From Saposhnikovia divaricata (Eukaryota > Streptophyta > Magnoliopsida > Apiales > Apiaceae): a stretch of 64,000 bases of DNA. Positions 12,191 through 23,055 of this stretch are shown piece after piece. The stretch covers positions 7,058,001 to 7,122,000 of the forward strand of contig CM071595.1 in the NCBI GenBank assembly GCA_036435485.1, written 5' to 3'. Position 1 is the first letter of the stretch. Each line of letters begins with the position of its first letter. The notes under the pieces were generated by a model. It was not told the origin of the DNA. It saw nothing but the letters and a program-made list of their open reading frames with translations, and searched no databases. The position numbers were made by a program, and so were the translations under genes.

Positions 12191-13078
12191 CTGAACCAGA
12201 TACCTATTTTCCTGATCTCATTCGTCATCTCCTTATAATCCTCTTCTTTATACATATCTTGACCTATAAATAATTCTACATTCCATCTCTTTTTTTTATC
12301 TATCTTCTTCTACAACCTCACTTTTACCTATAAGTATCCGGGTGCCGGGAATGGAAGTTGATAGCTCTGAAGCCCAACCACCAATTCTAACTAATCTCAG
12401 CCACCAATTACATACAACCAGCATAAATTATTTCACATTCTATATTCATTTTTACATATCTTCTTTTATGGTCTCCTTTTACTTTCAGAAAAATGCGTGA
12501 TCAACTACGTCACAAGAACGACTAAATGATTCGGTAATTTGATCGATTGAAAAAAATATGTAATAAAAATTGATCATAAAATTTTGATTAATAATTTTTC
12601 TATCTAAAAAGATAAGAGAGATAAAATTATAATTTTACATTTACGAGACCAGATGATTACACACGTACGAGGCAAAGAGAAAGTACAGTTGTAACATAAC
12701 AGACTCCAAAATTTACAGTGTATAATCAAAATTAGTCAACGAAAATAACCTGCAAATCGGATTACAGTGAATAACCTTAACGATATATATAATACTTATG
12801 CGCTACGCAATTTTTATAATTAATTCATTATGTCAGTGTTCCGTTTTATTTAGTCCAAATTTCTGCTCCATTCGTGTCCACGGGAAAACTCGAAGGTGCA
12901 AATTTTTCCTCAAAATTTCATGATTTGCACCCTCTACATGCACGTAGGTGATGGAGCAACATTAACACAAGATACTATGTATGTGTCCCATAAAATACTC
13001 GTTTCCATTTCATTATGGGATTCAAGTTTCAACTCTATTTTTCACTTTTAAAAAGCAATATTTCACTTTTAAGGAAGC
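12191..13078. other. Intergenic, no gene seen
   Basis: AT-rich sequence with a T tract near 12290. No ORF, repeat or RNA gene that I can support. Confidence 0.6.
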
Positions 13079-13302
13079 AAAATTCTCTAAATAACTCACT
13101 TTTATTACTCAAATTCAAGGTGCCTTACAATGCTTCTAAACATGCCTATTTATACTAATGCTAGAGGTCCTTACATGCAAATATTAAGGTCCTTAAATGC
13201 AAATAAATGATGGTAGGTGGAGTAGGTAGTTAAGTGGAGTGTAGAATCTTGACTATGTAATTACCACATGGGTGGCTACTAGAATGGTGGCTATTGGAAT
13301 CA
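13079..13302 (-). repeat. 3' LTR of Gypsy element, outer end lost
   Basis: Matches 17077-17318 apart from a few substitutions and a 17-bp duplication present only in the other copy. The terminal bases equivalent to 17060-17076 are absent here. The purine-rich minus-strand CCGGGGAGTA at 13303-13312 is the polypurine tract. Confidence 0.85.
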
Positions 13303-13337
13303 TACTCCCCGGGTTGGAGAGAACTCGACCTCGAGTT

Positions 13338-14363
13338 TTAGTATTCTTCATCGTCCAAATAAGGCGAAAGATCAGCAACATTAAAAGTTGCAGAAACACC
13401 ATATGTTCCAGGCAGTTCTACTTTGTAAGCATTGTCATTGATTTTCTGCACAACTTGGAATGGTCCATCAGCTCTAGGTGACAACTTGGCATTTGGTTGA
13501 TTAGGAAATCTCTCTTTTCGTAGATGAATCCAGACCAAATCTCCAACTTTAAAAAACTGTTGCTTCTGATGTTTGTCTCGCTGGTTTTTGTATCTGGAAT
13601 TTTATTTCCGTATCTGCTCTCGAACTTGTTCATGCAGTTTCTTGATTTCCTTCGCTCGACTATCTGCATCAGAACTGAATTGTTGTTTGTTGGTTGACGG
13701 AGTCAAATCAAGTGGGCTAAGTGGACGGGTGCCATATACAACTTCAAAAGGGCACTTTCCCGTGGACTGATTAGTTGAATTATTGTAAGCAAATTCAACT
13801 TGAGCTAGAATAAGATCCCACTGCTTCAAGTTTTTACCAACAAAACTTCGAAGTAGATTTTCCAACAGTCGGTTGACAGCTTCGGTTTGTCCATCAGTCT
13901 GAGGATGGCTCGCACTACTGAACTGCAGCTTAGTTCCCATCTTCTTCCATAGAGTTCTCCAAAAATGGCTTAAAAACTTCTCATCTCGATCAGAAGTGAT
14001 CATTTTTGGGATTCCATGAAGACGAACTATTTCTTTGAAATACAAATCAGCAACTTGAACAACATCATTGGTCTTTTGACAAGGAATGAAGTGGGCCATC
14101 TTTGAAAATCTATCCACCACGACCATAATTGAATCTTTCTGATGTTGACTTCGTGGAAGTCCCAAAATGAAATCCAAAGTAACATCTTCCCATGGTGATT
14201 CCGGTACGGGAAGTGGCATATATAAACCAGTGTTTTGACGTTTGGATTTAGCCAAATGACAGATTCTGCATATTTGAATATGCCGATTTATATCTCTTTC
14301 CATTCTTGGCCAATAAAAATTTTCCTTTACCAGGGCCATATTTTTATCTAGGCCAAAGTGACC
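13338..14363 (-). pseudogene. Gypsy integrase and C-terminal tail
   Basis: Read on the minus strand: the remainder of the HHCC zinc finger (ICRICHLAKS), then the catalytic core with D in VTLDFI, D in MITSDRDEKF and E in QTEAVNRLLE, and a GPF-type C-terminal domain (DGPFQVVQKINDNAYKVELP) ending LDDEEY. A TAA at 13602-13604 splits it. A TGA at 14364-14366 separates it from RT. All parts share one frame. Confidence 0.88.
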
Positions 14364-15650
14364 TCAGATGATGATGTATCCCAGAAAAGAAACTTCATTT
14401 ATCAGGAAAGCACATTTCTTCAAATTGGCATTGAGTTTTTGTTCACGAAGAGTCTGTAACACTTGTCGGACATGTTCCAAGTGTTCCTCCTTGTCCTTAC
14501 TAAAGATCAGAATGTCATCAAAATAGACGACGACAAATTTACCAATAAAGGATCGAAGGACTTGATTCATAAGTCGCATGAATGTACTTGGCGCATTGGA
14601 CAACCCAAAGGGCATTACTTTCCATTCATAAAGACCATCTCTTGTTTTAAAGGCAGTCTTCCATTCATCTCCTGGTCGAATTCTGATCTGATGGTATCCG
14701 CTTCGAAGATCAATCTTTGAAAAGATAGTGGAACCATGTATCTGATCTAGCAAATCATCAAGTCTAGGAATTGGAAATCTATACTTGATGGTAATTTTAT
14801 TGACAGCTCGACTATCAACACACATTCTCCAGCTTCCATCTTTCTTAGGGACTAGAATGGCAGGAACCGCACAAGGACTAACACTTTCCTGTAGTAATCC
14901 TTTTTTTAATAACCCTTCAACTTGATTTTGAATTTCAGCATGCTCCTGAGGACTCATTCTGTATGCAGGTCTGTTTGGAATCGTTGCTCCTAGACTGAAA
15001 TCAATAGCGTGTTGGATGTCTCGCATGGGGGGTAGTCCAGATGGAATGTCTTCTGGAACCACATCGGGAAACTCTTCAAGTAGTGGTTTAATTTTGACTG
15101 GAACATGAGTCTCCTTATTTGATTCGAATAATAGAAATAAGCTCATGGTTTGAACTTCCTCTATAGCTTCCTCCAGTTGTTTCTTCATGACTAGGGAGAC
15201 TAATGGTTTGGCTTCCTTCTTGTTTTTATCAAACTCACTCGGTGGCAGAGTAGCTAGCTTGATTTTTACTCCATCCTTGACAAAAGAGTAGGTGTTTGCA
15301 TAACCGTCATAAAGTACTTGACGATCATACTGCCATGGCCTACCTAGGAGAAGATGACAGGCATCCATAGGCACAACATCACACCATACGTGATCCTGGT
15401 ACTTCTGACCAATAGAGAATGTCACAAGGCAATGCTTGTCAACTTTAACTGTACTTCCTTTATTGAGCCAATGCAAACTGTAGGGGTATGGATGAATTTG
15501 GGTTGGTAGATCCAATTTTTCTACCATGTAACTTGAAACGACATTTTCACAACTCCCATTGTCTATGATAACATCACAGATTTTTCCTGCAGAAGTGCAA
15601 CGAGTGTGGAAAATATTGCGTCTCAACCAAGGTTCTTCCTTATTAGCCAT
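14364..15650 (-). pseudogene. Gypsy protease and reverse transcriptase
   Basis: The aspartic protease region has IIDNGSCENV and LLLGRPWQ. Reverse transcriptase follows, with motifs KKDGSWRMCVDSRAVN, IDLRSGYHQI, MPFGLSNAPSTF and the catalytic VVVYFDDILIFS. RT ends at LGYII and runs straight into the integrase zinc finger (GHFGLDKN) across a TGA. RNase H and the connection domain, expected here at over 100 residues, have been deleted without changing frame. The 15650 boundary is only where an M occurs in the open frame, not a true start. Confidence 0.9.
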
Positions 15651-16700
15651 TGTGTTTAGGCTTCGTCGGATTACTAAGGACTCACCCTGATCAGCAGCAG
15701 TAATTTCTTCATCGTATATTGGATCTGCGTAATATTCTCCTTCAATGTCTCCTCGAGTATTTTCTTCCTCAGAAACTTCATAGGCTTCTCCTTTGATAAT
15801 TGTGATGGTTCTCCGGTTTGGACAGTTTGAAGCAATGTGACCAAAACCTTGGCATTTAAAGCATTTAATGGCCTTGTTTCTGTTTTCTGTAGAAATGGTT
15901 TTAGAAGAGGGTTGGGTGGAAGAGCTGGCTTGGTTGGTAGGTGGCTTTTGATTGTAAGGTGGTTGGTTTGCTGGAGAGAAATTTCTATTGGTAGATCTTT
16001 TGGGTAGCTACTTCTCTACTCGCGTAGCAAGACGAATAACATCTTCTAACGACCAATATTGTTGAAGTTCAACACGATCAGCAATATCAGTATTTAATCC
16101 TCCGAGGTATCTGGCAATGGTCTGCTCCTCTTTCTCTTGTATATCACATTGCATCATCAACTTCTTAAATTCTCTTGTGTATTCTTCGACTGATAAATTC
16201 TTCTGACGAAGATTTTGCAGTTGGATAAACTTGTCTTGGTAGTAGTGAGGAGGAAGAAACATTCGGGTTAATTCCTTTCGCATTTTTTCCCATGTTTTGA
16301 TCTTGCTTTTTCCTTCTCGGTCTCTCCTTTTTTTAAGATTTTCCCACCAAATGGAAGCATGTTTCCTTAATTTCACAGCAATAATCTTCACCTTTCTTTC
16401 TTCGGGAATATCCTTATATTCAAACACCCTTTCGACTGTTTGAAGCCAATCGATGAAATCATCTGGTTGAAGTCTTCCTTCAAAGTTAGGAATGTAAACT
16501 TTAATGTCATCATGTCTGACTTGTGGCCTTTGAGGGCGGCGATTTCTATGTGTTGAAGAATCACTGGAATATTCTTCATCTTCTGGTTGACGTTCGTTTA
16601 ACAAGATTTGTTGGGATTGCAAAGCATCTTGAAGTTCTTGAATTTGTCTCCGCATGTCCGCCATTTGAACGTCTCGCAGAGGTTGTCTTCGTGGAGTCAT
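15651..16700 (-). pseudogene. gag: Gypsy gag with zinc knuckle
   Basis: The frame starts with ATG at 16700 (MTPRRQPLRDVQ) and carries a retrotransposon Gag domain (FIDWLQTVERVFEYK, WWENLKKRR, FLPPHYYQ). TAG at 16008-16010 interrupts it. The same frame continues through a Ser/Thr/Gln linker to a CX2CX4HX4C zinc knuckle (CFKCQGFGHIASNC, about 15830-15870) and an acidic stretch, then joins the protease part. Confidence 0.88.
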
Positions 16701-16825
16701 GTTGAAAAATAAATTTTCTGATGTGGAGGTTCAATCACAGTGAGGTAACAGTGGTGGCTCTCTTGACACTGGGCGTGAAGAGAGTAGTTGAAGGTGTGCA
16801 CGTTTTCAACTTAAAATTTTTTTTG

Positions 16826-16985
16826 GTGAACAGTACCGTATTTGTGAACAGTGAATAGTACCGTATGAACAGTGCCGTATGAACAGTGCCGTATGAACAT
16901 TGACAGTGAACAGTGCCTTCGTCTCCGGCGTGAACAGTGCTTTGTCTCCGGCGATGAACAGTGAATAGTGAACAGTACTTCCCAC
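16826..16985. repeat. GAACAGTG repeat cluster in the Gypsy 5' leader
   Basis: About ten copies of TGAACAGTG or close variants (TGAACAGTACC, TGAATAGTG) are packed into 160 bases between the primer site and gag. Some are in a TGAACAGTGCCGTA register of 14 bases, others beside CGTCTCCGGCG. On the minus strand, the sense strand of the element, the motif reads CACTGTTCA. Confidence 0.85.
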
Positions 16986-17059
16986 CGAAATAGTGACCGG
17001 AATTTTTGTTTTTTTCCACTCAACTCCGGGATCTAAAAACTTGCTTTGATACCAAAATA

Positions 17060-17318
17060 TGGCTCAAGAACAAGAGAGAAAATTCTCTAAATAACTCACT
17101 TTTATTACTCAAATTCAAGGTGCCTTACAATGCTTCTAAACATGCCTATTTATACTAATGCTAGAGGTCCTTACATGCAAATATTGAGGTCCTTAAATGC
17201 AAATAAATGATGGTAGGTGGAGTAGGTAGTTAGGTGGAGTGTAGAATCTTGACTATGTAATTACCACATGGGTGGCTACTAGAATTGGTGGCTACTAGAA
17301 TGGTGGCTATTGGAATCA
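17060..17318 (-). repeat. 5' LTR of Gypsy element
   Basis: 259 bp, starting TGGCTCAAG and ending GGAATCA on the plus strand. The primer site lies five bases outside it at 17043-17054. It has an extra 17-bp duplication (GGTGGCTACTAGAA) relative to the other LTR. Confidence 0.85.
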
Positions 17319-18593
17319 CTTTGGATCCATCCCTTAGTCGTTTTGAGTGTTTGAACATGCATTGGAAAACTTTCGCAGAGGAGAATACAGTCCAATCACA
17401 ACTTGTTGTTAGTGTTATAAAAAGCGAAATTCGGAACTAATCGGCGAAGGCACGGAACAGGGGATTAATTGCATAATCGGGGATTAATCGGAATGATTAA
17501 TCGAAATCAATTTAATATTATTTTTGATATATAATTATTTTAAATATATAAAATATAAACGTTAAATAAATATTTCATGAGATTTACAGATATTTGAAGC
17601 AAAAAAGGACACATTTATAAATTACAAAGTTTAAATTCACTCTTCCACATTAACTAGCATAAAAACCCGTGCGAGGCACGGGTCGCTAGCTTAAATTGTA
17701 TTTTTTAATTAAACTATTCGTGATCAGTATCGTTTGAAACATGTGATTGATTTTCAAAGATTTCATCTTGTTACTGGACTATGTGGTTATTGTGTACATA
17801 CTTAAATATGTTCAAAATTGTACTTTGAAAACTAATATGAGTAATATTGATAGCAATCATGTCAGATTTTAATTTTGTTGTGGGTCATAGAATATAATTT
17901 GAGTGTTTTATGGGTGTTGTCTAATTATTAATTAAGACGATTTTTCATAGCACCTACATTCCTAAATTTTCATAAAAAATGATGCACCCATTTAGCTGTA
18001 TCTCCAATAATATTCAAGGTAAAAACTTAATAGTCTTCAAGATGCTGCATTCTGAGAATGTAGGTTTCAGTCCTGATTCCAATCAAAAACCTTCGTAAAT
18101 TTTCTAAAACTTCTCAGGTCTTGCGCTTTTACTTCTTAAAACTACATTTTTAATTCTTTTATTTATTTTCTTCTAATTTCTTCATTTTAAGAATTCTTTG
18201 CCTTTATTTCTCTTCCGATTTTCGTCTGACTTTCATTGAGTTACCTCCATAAATAATATATAATATATGGTCCTTTTTTCCCGTAAAATGTCATATTTTA
18301 AATTGAACATTAACTAATTTGTATATAAAAGGTAATGTGTTATTTGTAGAATTCGTCTTTTTGAAGCCAAATATTTTTAAGACCCAAATAGTTTGACTAA
18401 TAAATTATTGTATCTTATTTAGTAATATAATAATTTCATTTTACGTTAACACCTCAATATTTTTTACTCTAATATATTGTTATATAATATCCATCATATT
18501 AATTATAATATCGGTTTATAACCCAATTGTGTATTTTACGTAATTATTTTATCGATAATACATATTGTGTGTATAATTTAAAATACATGTGAA

Positions 18594-18657
18594 TATGTGA
18601 TCTAATGGTATGAAGATGCAGAATTTAACTCGGTGATCCACGTTCGATTATCACTAA
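18594..18657 (+). repeat. Diverged tRNA-like (SINE-type) head
   Basis: GTGATCTAATGGTATGAAG then ACTCGGTGATCCACGTTCGATTATCAC resembles A-box and B-box spacing of the better copies at 19144 and 19324, strongly mutated. Confidence 0.4.
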
Positions 18658-19099
18658 AAATAGTACTTCTATACAATATGAATTTAGGAGCAAATTGGTG
18701 CTTTCAAATCAGTAATAAAGTACTTTAGTTATTGACTTAATCATATATGTAATATTTTTCATAAAAAATACATTATGCATTTCATATTGTTTCTTTATAT
18801 AAAACAAAATCTTACCCCGCTTAAGCGATATACATAGAGATATTATGTGTATTATTGAAAACACGTATAGATGAGTGCTTAGGTTGTTTAAGAGAATAAT
18901 TATATAGTAATTTTTTTATTATTATGTTGATTATTATTGTTATTACAATTTTATAATATTATCAAACCATATATTATATATCAATCATTTATATTTTAAT
19001 TTAATATGTTATAGTTCAAATCAATAAATGTAAACACAGCATGACAAAAAATTATTAATATGTCGCAATATTATAATATTAGAAAAAAAATTCACTAAA

Positions 19100-19460
19100 A
19101 CAACACACATACATCTTTTATGTGTATGATTTAAAACACAGGTGATTGAGTGGTGTAGTGGTAAAAAGATTTGTTAATTAACTCGGGGGCCCAAGTTCAA
19201 TTCCCACCAACCACAACTTTTTCAAAAAAATTGAGAATAGAGGGATAAATTAATAATCATACTACATAAAAAGTCGCACAACACACACATATATCTATAA
19301 TGTGTATGTTTTAAAACATATGCGATTGAGTGGTGTAGTGGTAGAAGGATTTGTTAAATAACTTGAAGACCCAAGTTCAATCCCCAACAACCACAATTTT
19401 TTAAAAAATTTGAGAATAGAGGGATAAATTGGTAATTACAATACATTAAAAAATCTCACT
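19100..19460 (+). repeat. 180-bp tandem duplication with tRNA-like promoter boxes
   Basis: Two units, 180 bases apart, each contain GATTGAGTGGTGTAGTGGTA (A-box-like) at 19144 and 19324 and, about 40 bases on, CCCAAGTTCAATYCCC (B-box-like). Both are followed by GAGAATAGAGGGATAAATT. The layout resembles the polymerase III head of tRNA-derived SINEs. They cannot fold into a proper tRNA. They lie inside the Helitron. Confidence 0.7.
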
Positions 19461-19947
19461 ATTTTTATCTTGTGTTGGCCTATTATATATATAATAGATA
19501 TCCAAAAGAGTACAACAAGGAAATTCAACATAATATACTTCATTTAAGCTCTAGCAAAAATAGGGCCATTTTAAGCTCTATTTTATATTTTCCACTGGAC
19601 CAAGTGAGCGTGCTTGTTTGTTAATACCGTCAATCTCAACAATGTCATTAACTTTATTGATATTGATACTAACTTCTGCCTTTATTGATATTGATATTAC
19701 TTTTAGACTTGTACACTTCCATATTTTTATTTTAAACTTTTTATGAGTTTTAACTTTTACATTTTTTTTCTAATTTTGACCAAACTTTATCGACTTTTGA
19801 TCGAATTAACCGATTTTTTCGCTTATTGACCGATTTTTTAAAAAAACAATTTTAACCCGATTTTCTAAAAATCCTTTCGGTGAGCTATCGAACAGCGATT
19901 AATAATTGATTAATCCCGATTAATTGCCGCTGCTTTTTAGAACACTG

Positions 19948-19994
19948 CTTGTTGTGATTAACCGCCACTGTTTTTTTAGAACACTGCTTGTTGT
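19948..19994. repeat. Duplicated hAT right terminus with its target site
   Basis: The sequence TTTTTAGAACACTGCTTGTTGTGA at the hAT right end is repeated 39 bases further on, so the terminus and the CTTGTTGT target duplication both occur twice (19948-19955 and 19987-19994). Confidence 0.8.
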
Positions 19995-20025
19995 GAACAC
20001 ACACAAGACTCACTCAAATCGAAAT

Positions 20026-20197
20026 TAAAAATGACTTACCCTTAAGGCTTGCGCCTTGAAGGTCACGGGTTCGATTCCCTGGGACGCTCCGGGAGTAAGT
20101 GGGCTACCATGCTGGGGGATTGAGTGTGCTAGTAGTCCTCCGAATTAGTCGAGGTGCGCGCAAGCTGGCCCGGACACCGAATTATCAAAAAAAAAAA
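20026..20197 (+). mobile_element. tRNA-derived SINE
   Basis: It has a B-box (GGTCACGGGTTCGATTCCC), the widely shared plant SINE 3' body (GTCGAGGTGCGCGCAAGC, TGGCCCGGACACC) and a 12-base A tail at 20186-20197. The A-box part at the 5' end is poor or truncated. No clear target duplication was found. Confidence 0.8.
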
Positions 20198-20334
20198 ATT
20201 ATCAGTTGCTTAAGTCAACTCCTTTCATTACATCAACTTTTTACTGTCTTACTAACCAAAAAAGCACGAGACTGGTTATTCAAAAAATCGAAAACCAACA
20301 TCTTAAATGATATGCATCATTGTATTAATTCATT

Positions 20335-22149
20335 TGTAAAATCCTGTTAATTTTTATTTTATTTTAATATTAGATAAGTTTTTTTAAAAAATTAATTAGA
20401 ATGTTCTAGAATTCTTTGTGTACAAGTTTTGTTATTATCGGAAAGAAGTGTAAAAAGATTTAAGAAAATCAAGATCTTTTGATTTAGAATATTTGTGTGG
20501 ATTAGGATATTTTAATTTAGGTATTTACTTGGAGGAGTGGTAAAAACTTTCGGAGGAAGTTTTATAATTACTTAATTTAATTTAGGGTTTAGGTGTCTAT
20601 ATAAGAACCCCAATAAAATACAATTAAGCCGCCGTACATATACATCAAGCGACAGGTACGTTTTCTTTCTTGTAATTTTAAGAATCATGATTCAAGTTTT
20701 CATGCTCCTGGATGTTAATAGTTCTAATATTTATACATGCATATTAATTTGTTTGTACAATATATGTCTTGGTATTTTAAAACTGGACATATAAATTTGT
20801 TATAGGATTTTGTCGTGTCTGTTCGTGAATAATTTAATAATGATATGAAGTATTCTGGTTTGTATATTTAGATGTTAGAAGTTTTAATAAAAAAAATATA
20901 TAAAGAAGTATTTTCTTTTACTTATACGAAATATGGTCCCTTCATGTACGTGTATTATTAATTTATTGAATTATTTGATTTATAGATGCATGCGTGTGTT
21001 CCATGTATAATATTAAGAATTTAGGTGCTGGCCAGGAAAAAGAAATTTACGAATATTGATTATTTGTTAATGCATGCTTGAATTTTATGGCCTAATTAAT
21101 GTTTAGTTATGTATGTTACAGTAAATTCGTGAAAGTATATGCTAGCTTGCTCGCATGTTGTTGAGTTAATTATGTGCTCAAATTATTAATTAATTTATTG
21201 ATTGAAATTTATTTTAGGATTTGTTCGTGCTATTATTTCAGTATTTTGTGTCGACTTTGAGGTAAGTACTTTTTGACTTACTTTTAATTTTCGAAAAGTA
21301 TATTTAATTCAGCAACTTTTGATTTTCGTATAAGATATAAGATTCTGTTTCTGATTTTCATATAAGATATAAGAATTCTGTTTCGACTTTATAAGATATA
21401 AGTATTTGATTTTAGAGAATCCTCAGTCTCTACGTTTCGAACCCGTTCGTAATTTACGCTATAGTTCCGGAACTAGTCTTAGATACCCTTAGTAGGCGCA
21501 CAAGTGTGCAACTTTAGATACCTATTAAGGGCGCGTAATTATTGAACTTTAGATGTCGGTCACTGGCAAAGTGTGACAAAAGAATAAGAATAAGATGCCG
21601 GTCACTGGCAAAGTGTGGCCGTAGAGCAAGACTGTGGTATTTTCGATTTTCGTTTCGTGTTATTTCTGTTTTCTGTTTCTGTTTCTAGTTTAAATTCTGT
21701 ATTTTGAAAATATAAAACTTTGGGTTGAAATTGTTTTCGTAAATGTTTTGCAAACTTATATTAGATTCTGTAAATTGTTTTATTAAAACGCCCATTGATT
21801 TTTAAGAACATCTGTTAGTCAATTTGTACTTGCTGAGCTGTGTTGCTCATTCGTTTCTAATATTTCAGGTTTCAGTCTTGGAAGCTTAATGAGAATAAGG
21901 ATATGAATTTTGTGGACTTTCGTGCTAGCTGTTAGATGCCTTTATTGGATTAGACTCTTTACATTATTAGAATAAAGATTGTTACTGAATATTGGATTTA
22001 TGGAGCTGCGTCTCCGTTTTTATGATTTTGAATTATTAAGTTTGACCGCTGCATTGACTTTTGTGGGATTTTGGTTTATTTGAATAAAGTTTTGATTTTA
22101 TTTAAGTTTCGAATTTAGAATTATTGTCCCCAAAATTCGGGATGTTACA
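20335..22149. mobile_element. Solo LTR, probably Gypsy Tekay/Del-like
   Basis: 1815 bp starting TGTAAAATCC and ending GGATGTTACA, an imperfect inverted repeat typical of Tekay/Del chromovirus LTRs (TGTAACATCC...). A 5-bp target duplication TCATT lies at 20330-20334 and 22150-22154. Inside are a TATA-like TCTATATAAGAACC near 20597, a duplicated motif GGTCACTGGCAAAGTGT (around 21550 and 21600), and no coding sequence. It is probably left by recombination between the two LTRs of a former full element. Confidence 0.8.
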
Positions 22150-22154
22150 TCATT

Positions 22155-22769
22155 GATCCAAATATGTTTAACTGATGATTTAATTTGGTGGTGACGGAAC
22201 CATATTCAATAGTAATTACTTTTTATAAAGATAGTTCTGAAGATTCTTGTAAAGCACCATCATCAAAGTGTTGTCTAACCATGCACATCTAAATATTCTT
22301 GTAAGCACCATTACATTGATATAAGAATACATTGTAACATTTAAAAACACAAAAGAGCGGGGGGAGGGGTTAACTGAGCTTCTATTATTAATACAGAAAT
22401 CAAATTACAAGATCGTAAGTAAGTGATTTCAGAAGACACTTAAAAAAACAAAATCATAAACTACAACTTCTCACTAGAGCCAACGCAAAGAAAAGTCCTT
22501 CGTACAATCTTATTTCAAAATGGTACAAGACCGTAGATGCTTGTTCAAATATTTTTAGTAAAATGTTAGAGGTACCAAATTAGGTATAAAAGTATTTACC
22601 GAATGTCATATATTATATAATTCTCTTAATATAGAGCTCATATCAAACAAATTTGTAAGATTAGCACCATGTAAATAGCCTAATCAATTACAAATCTTTT
22701 ACGATCAACCAACATCGAAACAAGATCAAATAATTCATGTTTTAGTTACAATTTTGAATGAACATTCCA
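22155..22769. other. Downstream flank of glutaredoxin unit A
   Basis: The part from about 22180 (TGGTGGTGACGGAACCATATTCA) is homologous to 23745 onward and includes a G-rich run near 22353. It is the 3' flank of the duplicated glutaredoxin unit, with no further gene seen. Confidence 0.65.
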
Positions 22770-23055
22770 ATAGGCTTTGATGAACGTGTCTTTTAGAAGC
22801 CCGTCTAGATGTAGAGATATGATACCTTTGGCAGAGCCTGTATATTTTCATCCTTTGACAGAAGGATTACAACCTAGCCTTCGAAGAGCATATTTGATCT
22901 CCCAGCCATTTGCATCTTGATCGAGTTCATGAACCGCGGGGCTTGCACCAAGTTCATAAAACAGTGCCTTAATGCTATGGCACATGAAACACGAGCTCTT
23001 GGTAAATATCACTGCAGCCTTTTTTTATGCATGCAAGGTCTCTTACCGTATCCAT
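22770..23055 (-). pseudogene. CC-type glutaredoxin pseudogene (unit A)
   Basis: Homologous to the three intact glutaredoxin genes that follow. The start ATG (23055-23053, MDTVRDLA) is kept, but an insertion and A-run change near codon 9 shifts the frame. Downstream in the old frame the active site KSSCFMC and the region to LGCNPSV are readable. There, 12 bases are missing and substitutions give a TGA, so the SVPAVFIGG glutathione-binding segment is destroyed. The C-terminal AIW end is altered. The upstream region is also shortened by about 450 bases relative to unit B, removing the TATA box. It is therefore both uncodable and probably unexpressed. Confidence 0.88.

Larger units (their letters stand above)
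13079..17318 (-). mobile_element. Ty3/Gypsy (chromovirus-like) retrotransposon, decayed
   Basis: Minus-strand element of about 4.2 kb. Two LTR copies (13079-13302 and 17060-17318) flank one reading frame holding gag, protease, RT, integrase and a C-terminal extension. RT precedes integrase, as in Gypsy. The primer site, TGGTATCAAAGC on the minus strand (17043-17054), matches initiator Met-tRNA. RNase H is missing and three in-frame stop codons break the polyprotein. No clean target duplication is visible because the outer end of the 3' LTR has been replaced. The family wording (protease IIDNGSCENV, LLLGRPWQ; C-terminal FNVADLSPY) suggests a chromovirus; the exact lineage is uncertain. Confidence 0.9.
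17654..19498 (-). mobile_element. Nonautonomous Helitron
   Basis: On the minus strand it starts TCTATTATATATATAATAGG, a typical plant Helitron 5' end. It finishes with the hairpin ACCCGTGC-CTC-GCACGGGT, about ten bases, and CTAG. The flanking bases are A before and T after, the expected A|T insertion site. No Rep/helicase is encoded. It carries tRNA-like repeats at 18594, 19144 and 19324. It lies inside the hAT element 17410-19947. Confidence 0.8.
17410..19947. mobile_element. Nonautonomous hAT element, carrying a nested Helitron
   Basis: The ends are TAGTGTTATAAAAAGC on the left and, reverse-complemented, CAGTGTTCTAAAAAGC on the right. A perfect 8-bp target duplication, CTTGTTGT, sits at 17402-17409 and 19948-19955. 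GATTAATCGG-type repeats lie inside both ends. After removing the nested Helitron (17654-19498) about 690 bases remain, without transposase. Confidence 0.85.

Noticed and set aside
19144..19393. Possible tRNA genes (A and B boxes)
   Set aside because: Boxes are present twice but no anticodon arm or acceptor stem can be formed; better explained as a SINE-type head.
20099..20350. 83-codon plus-strand ORF
   Set aside because: It runs through the SINE body and its A tail.
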